6,785 bases of DNA from an uncultured Lachnobacterium sp. GTDB lineage: Bacteria > Bacillota > Clostridia > Lachnospirales > Lachnospiraceae. The first letter of the stretch is position 1. Every line of letters starts with the position of its first letter. Where the stretch lies: the NCBI GenBank assembly GCA_900548765.1, contig URLU01000122.1, positions 1 through 6,785 on the forward strand. The letters run 5' to 3'. Of the stretch, positions 5,907 to 6,785 are shown piece after piece. A program made the translations under genes and the position numbers. The notes under the pieces are model-generated. The model was given only the letters and a program-made list of their open reading frames with translations. It was not told where the DNA came from and made no database searches.

Positions 5907-6785
5907 ACTCCAAGTATCTCCTTTACGTCTCCAAAGGTATGCAAAGAATGTTTCTTTGTTCCTTTGAAAATTGGATTTGTATACATCATAAACTCACCAT
6001 TTTCTCCTGCCGCCCCAAATCTCAACCAATAGTATTTTTCATTTGGAAGGCTTATCACCCCACTGCCCTCATAATGTACATCATCCATGCTTTTTATCAA
6101 AAGCTCAGTTTTTTCTCCATCAATCATTAAAAAAAGTGTCGGTTTATAGGGCTTTGCCTTTATTGAGATTTTCCAGCTTATAATATTTGCGTCCCTGTTA
6201 ATTTCACTGCCAGGATATATTTCCTCCTCATCTGCAAACAACTCTATTTCAAATTCATCTATATATCTGGTGATACAGGCATGACAGTTTCTAAGTGCTC
6301 CATATACATTCCGGGCACTCAAATTCTCCATGAAAAGCCAAGTTGCCGGGTCTCCTGCTATGGATGGTTCTGTTGCACCTTCGTAAAATTCATCTATCCT
6401 GTTATGAGAATCACTTCCACCTACCGCGCATATCTGATAACCATCAGCCCATAGCAAATCCGCCATACGCACAGCCAGCTCATTCGCCTCATGTGCATGT
6501 GCAATTTCAACTGACTCATATGTAGGGTCATTTATTATCTCAAGGCATGATACATCATCCAGTAACAGCTCATTATAGAGCCATTTCCATTCATACAAAA
6601 ATGGATGATTTATACTGAACAGCACCTCATTTTTTCTGCACCATTCTGTTATGGACTTCCACAATTCAGGCAGTACTTTGTCATTACCGCCCTGCTCCAA
6701 AACCTCATTTATAAAATCCGGTCTCTCTCTCAGTCCAAACAGGTTTGCATGTCCCATCGCTGTCGTAACCTCTACCCCCGGAAGT
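5903..6785 (-). CDS. PHP-domain metallohydrolase, CehA/McbA-like (partial, N-terminus outside window)
   Basis: This is a PHP-superfamily enzyme that uses a cluster of metal ions bound by His, Asp and Glu to hydrolyse phosphoesters or related bonds. An in-frame ATG at 6757 gives 284 residues, but it is not the true start. The frame continues without a stop to the window edge and the added codons read PGVEVTTAMGHANLFGL, a typical internal PHP motif with metal ligands Glu and His. The first PHP motif (HxH...D) must lie beyond the window. Visible signatures, numbered from the internal Met, are GHANLFG (2-8), SINHPF (48-53) and VGGSDSHN (115-122), followed by GDPATWLFMENLSARNVYGALRNC (split as GDPATWLF and ENLSARNVYGALRNC), which resembles the post-domain segment of CehA/McbA-type proteins. 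The C-terminal part (about 165-284) looks like a beta-rich accessory domain. The substrate is unknown. Its stop overlaps the HAD start by 4 bases, so the two are translationally coupled. Confidence 0.88.
   Translation of the reverse strand, partial: LPGVEVTTAMGHANLFGLRERPDFINEVLEQGGNDKVLPELWKSITEWCRKNEVLFSINHPFLYEWKWLYNELLLDDVSCLEIINDPTYESVEIAHAHEANELAVRMADLLWADGYQICAVGGSDSHNRIDEFYEGATEPSIAGDPATWLFMENLSARNVYGALRNCHACITRYIDEFEIELFADEEEIYPGSEINRDANIISWKISIKAKPYKPTLFLMIDGEKTELLIKSMDDVHYEGSGVISLPNEKYYWLRFGAAGENGEFMMYTNPIFKGTKKHSLHTFGDVKEILGV

Noticed and set aside
5831..6130. 99-codon plus-strand open frame across the HAD/PHP junction
   Set aside because: It is antisense to two well-supported genes and has no ribosome site or recognisable motif.

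Overview
The window is a compact, entirely minus-strand stretch of a moderately AT-rich bacterial genome. Three things suggest an anaerobic Gram-positive of the Clostridia, most likely a Lachnospiraceae-type gut bacterium: strong AGGAGG-type ribosome sites, a lipoprotein PstS with a Ser/Thr/Asp/Asn-rich linker, and TTTACA-type PhoP boxes. The lineage is an inference from style, not from a marker gene. Read in the direction of transcription (high to low coordinates), there are three transcription units.

Unit 1 (6785 to 4813) is a tightly packed cluster. It holds a PHP-superfamily metallohydrolase of CehA/McbA type that is cut by the window edge, a HAD-superfamily phosphatase whose start overlaps the PHP stop (ATGA), and a small multidrug resistance (SMR) transporter 8 bases further on. 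The spacing indicates co-transcription and translational coupling. The shared physiological role is not known.

Unit 2 (about 4786 to 2421) is a single hybrid histidine kinase with its own good sigma-A-type promoter (TTGACT, 17 bases, extended -10 TGGTACAAT). It ends in a strong intrinsic terminator. It has an extracellular sensor region, a complete HisKA/HATPase core and a C-terminal receiver domain. No HPt domain or separate response regulator is visible. The promoter position shows that the longest open frame, which begins inside the SMR gene, overstates the protein; the start at 4697 is preferred.

Unit 3 (about 2411 to 1 and beyond) is the high-affinity phosphate transporter operon: pstS (binding lipoprotein), pstC and pstA (permeases; pstA runs off the window). 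The genes are separated by 11 bases and then overlap by 1 base. pstB and phoU would be expected just outside the left edge but cannot be seen. Upstream of pstS are two perfect TTTACA repeats with an 11-base period and a third copy 23 bases further on, next to a -10-like element with a poor -35. This is the layout expected of a PhoP-activated, phosphate-starvation promoter.

The region is mostly conventional and I see no clear undescribed system. The points most worth a second look are the Pho-box architecture, the orphan hybrid kinase beside pst, and the PHP-HAD-SMR operon. No RNA genes, mobile elements or CRISPR arrays were recognised, and no gene-free stretch exceeds 300 bases.
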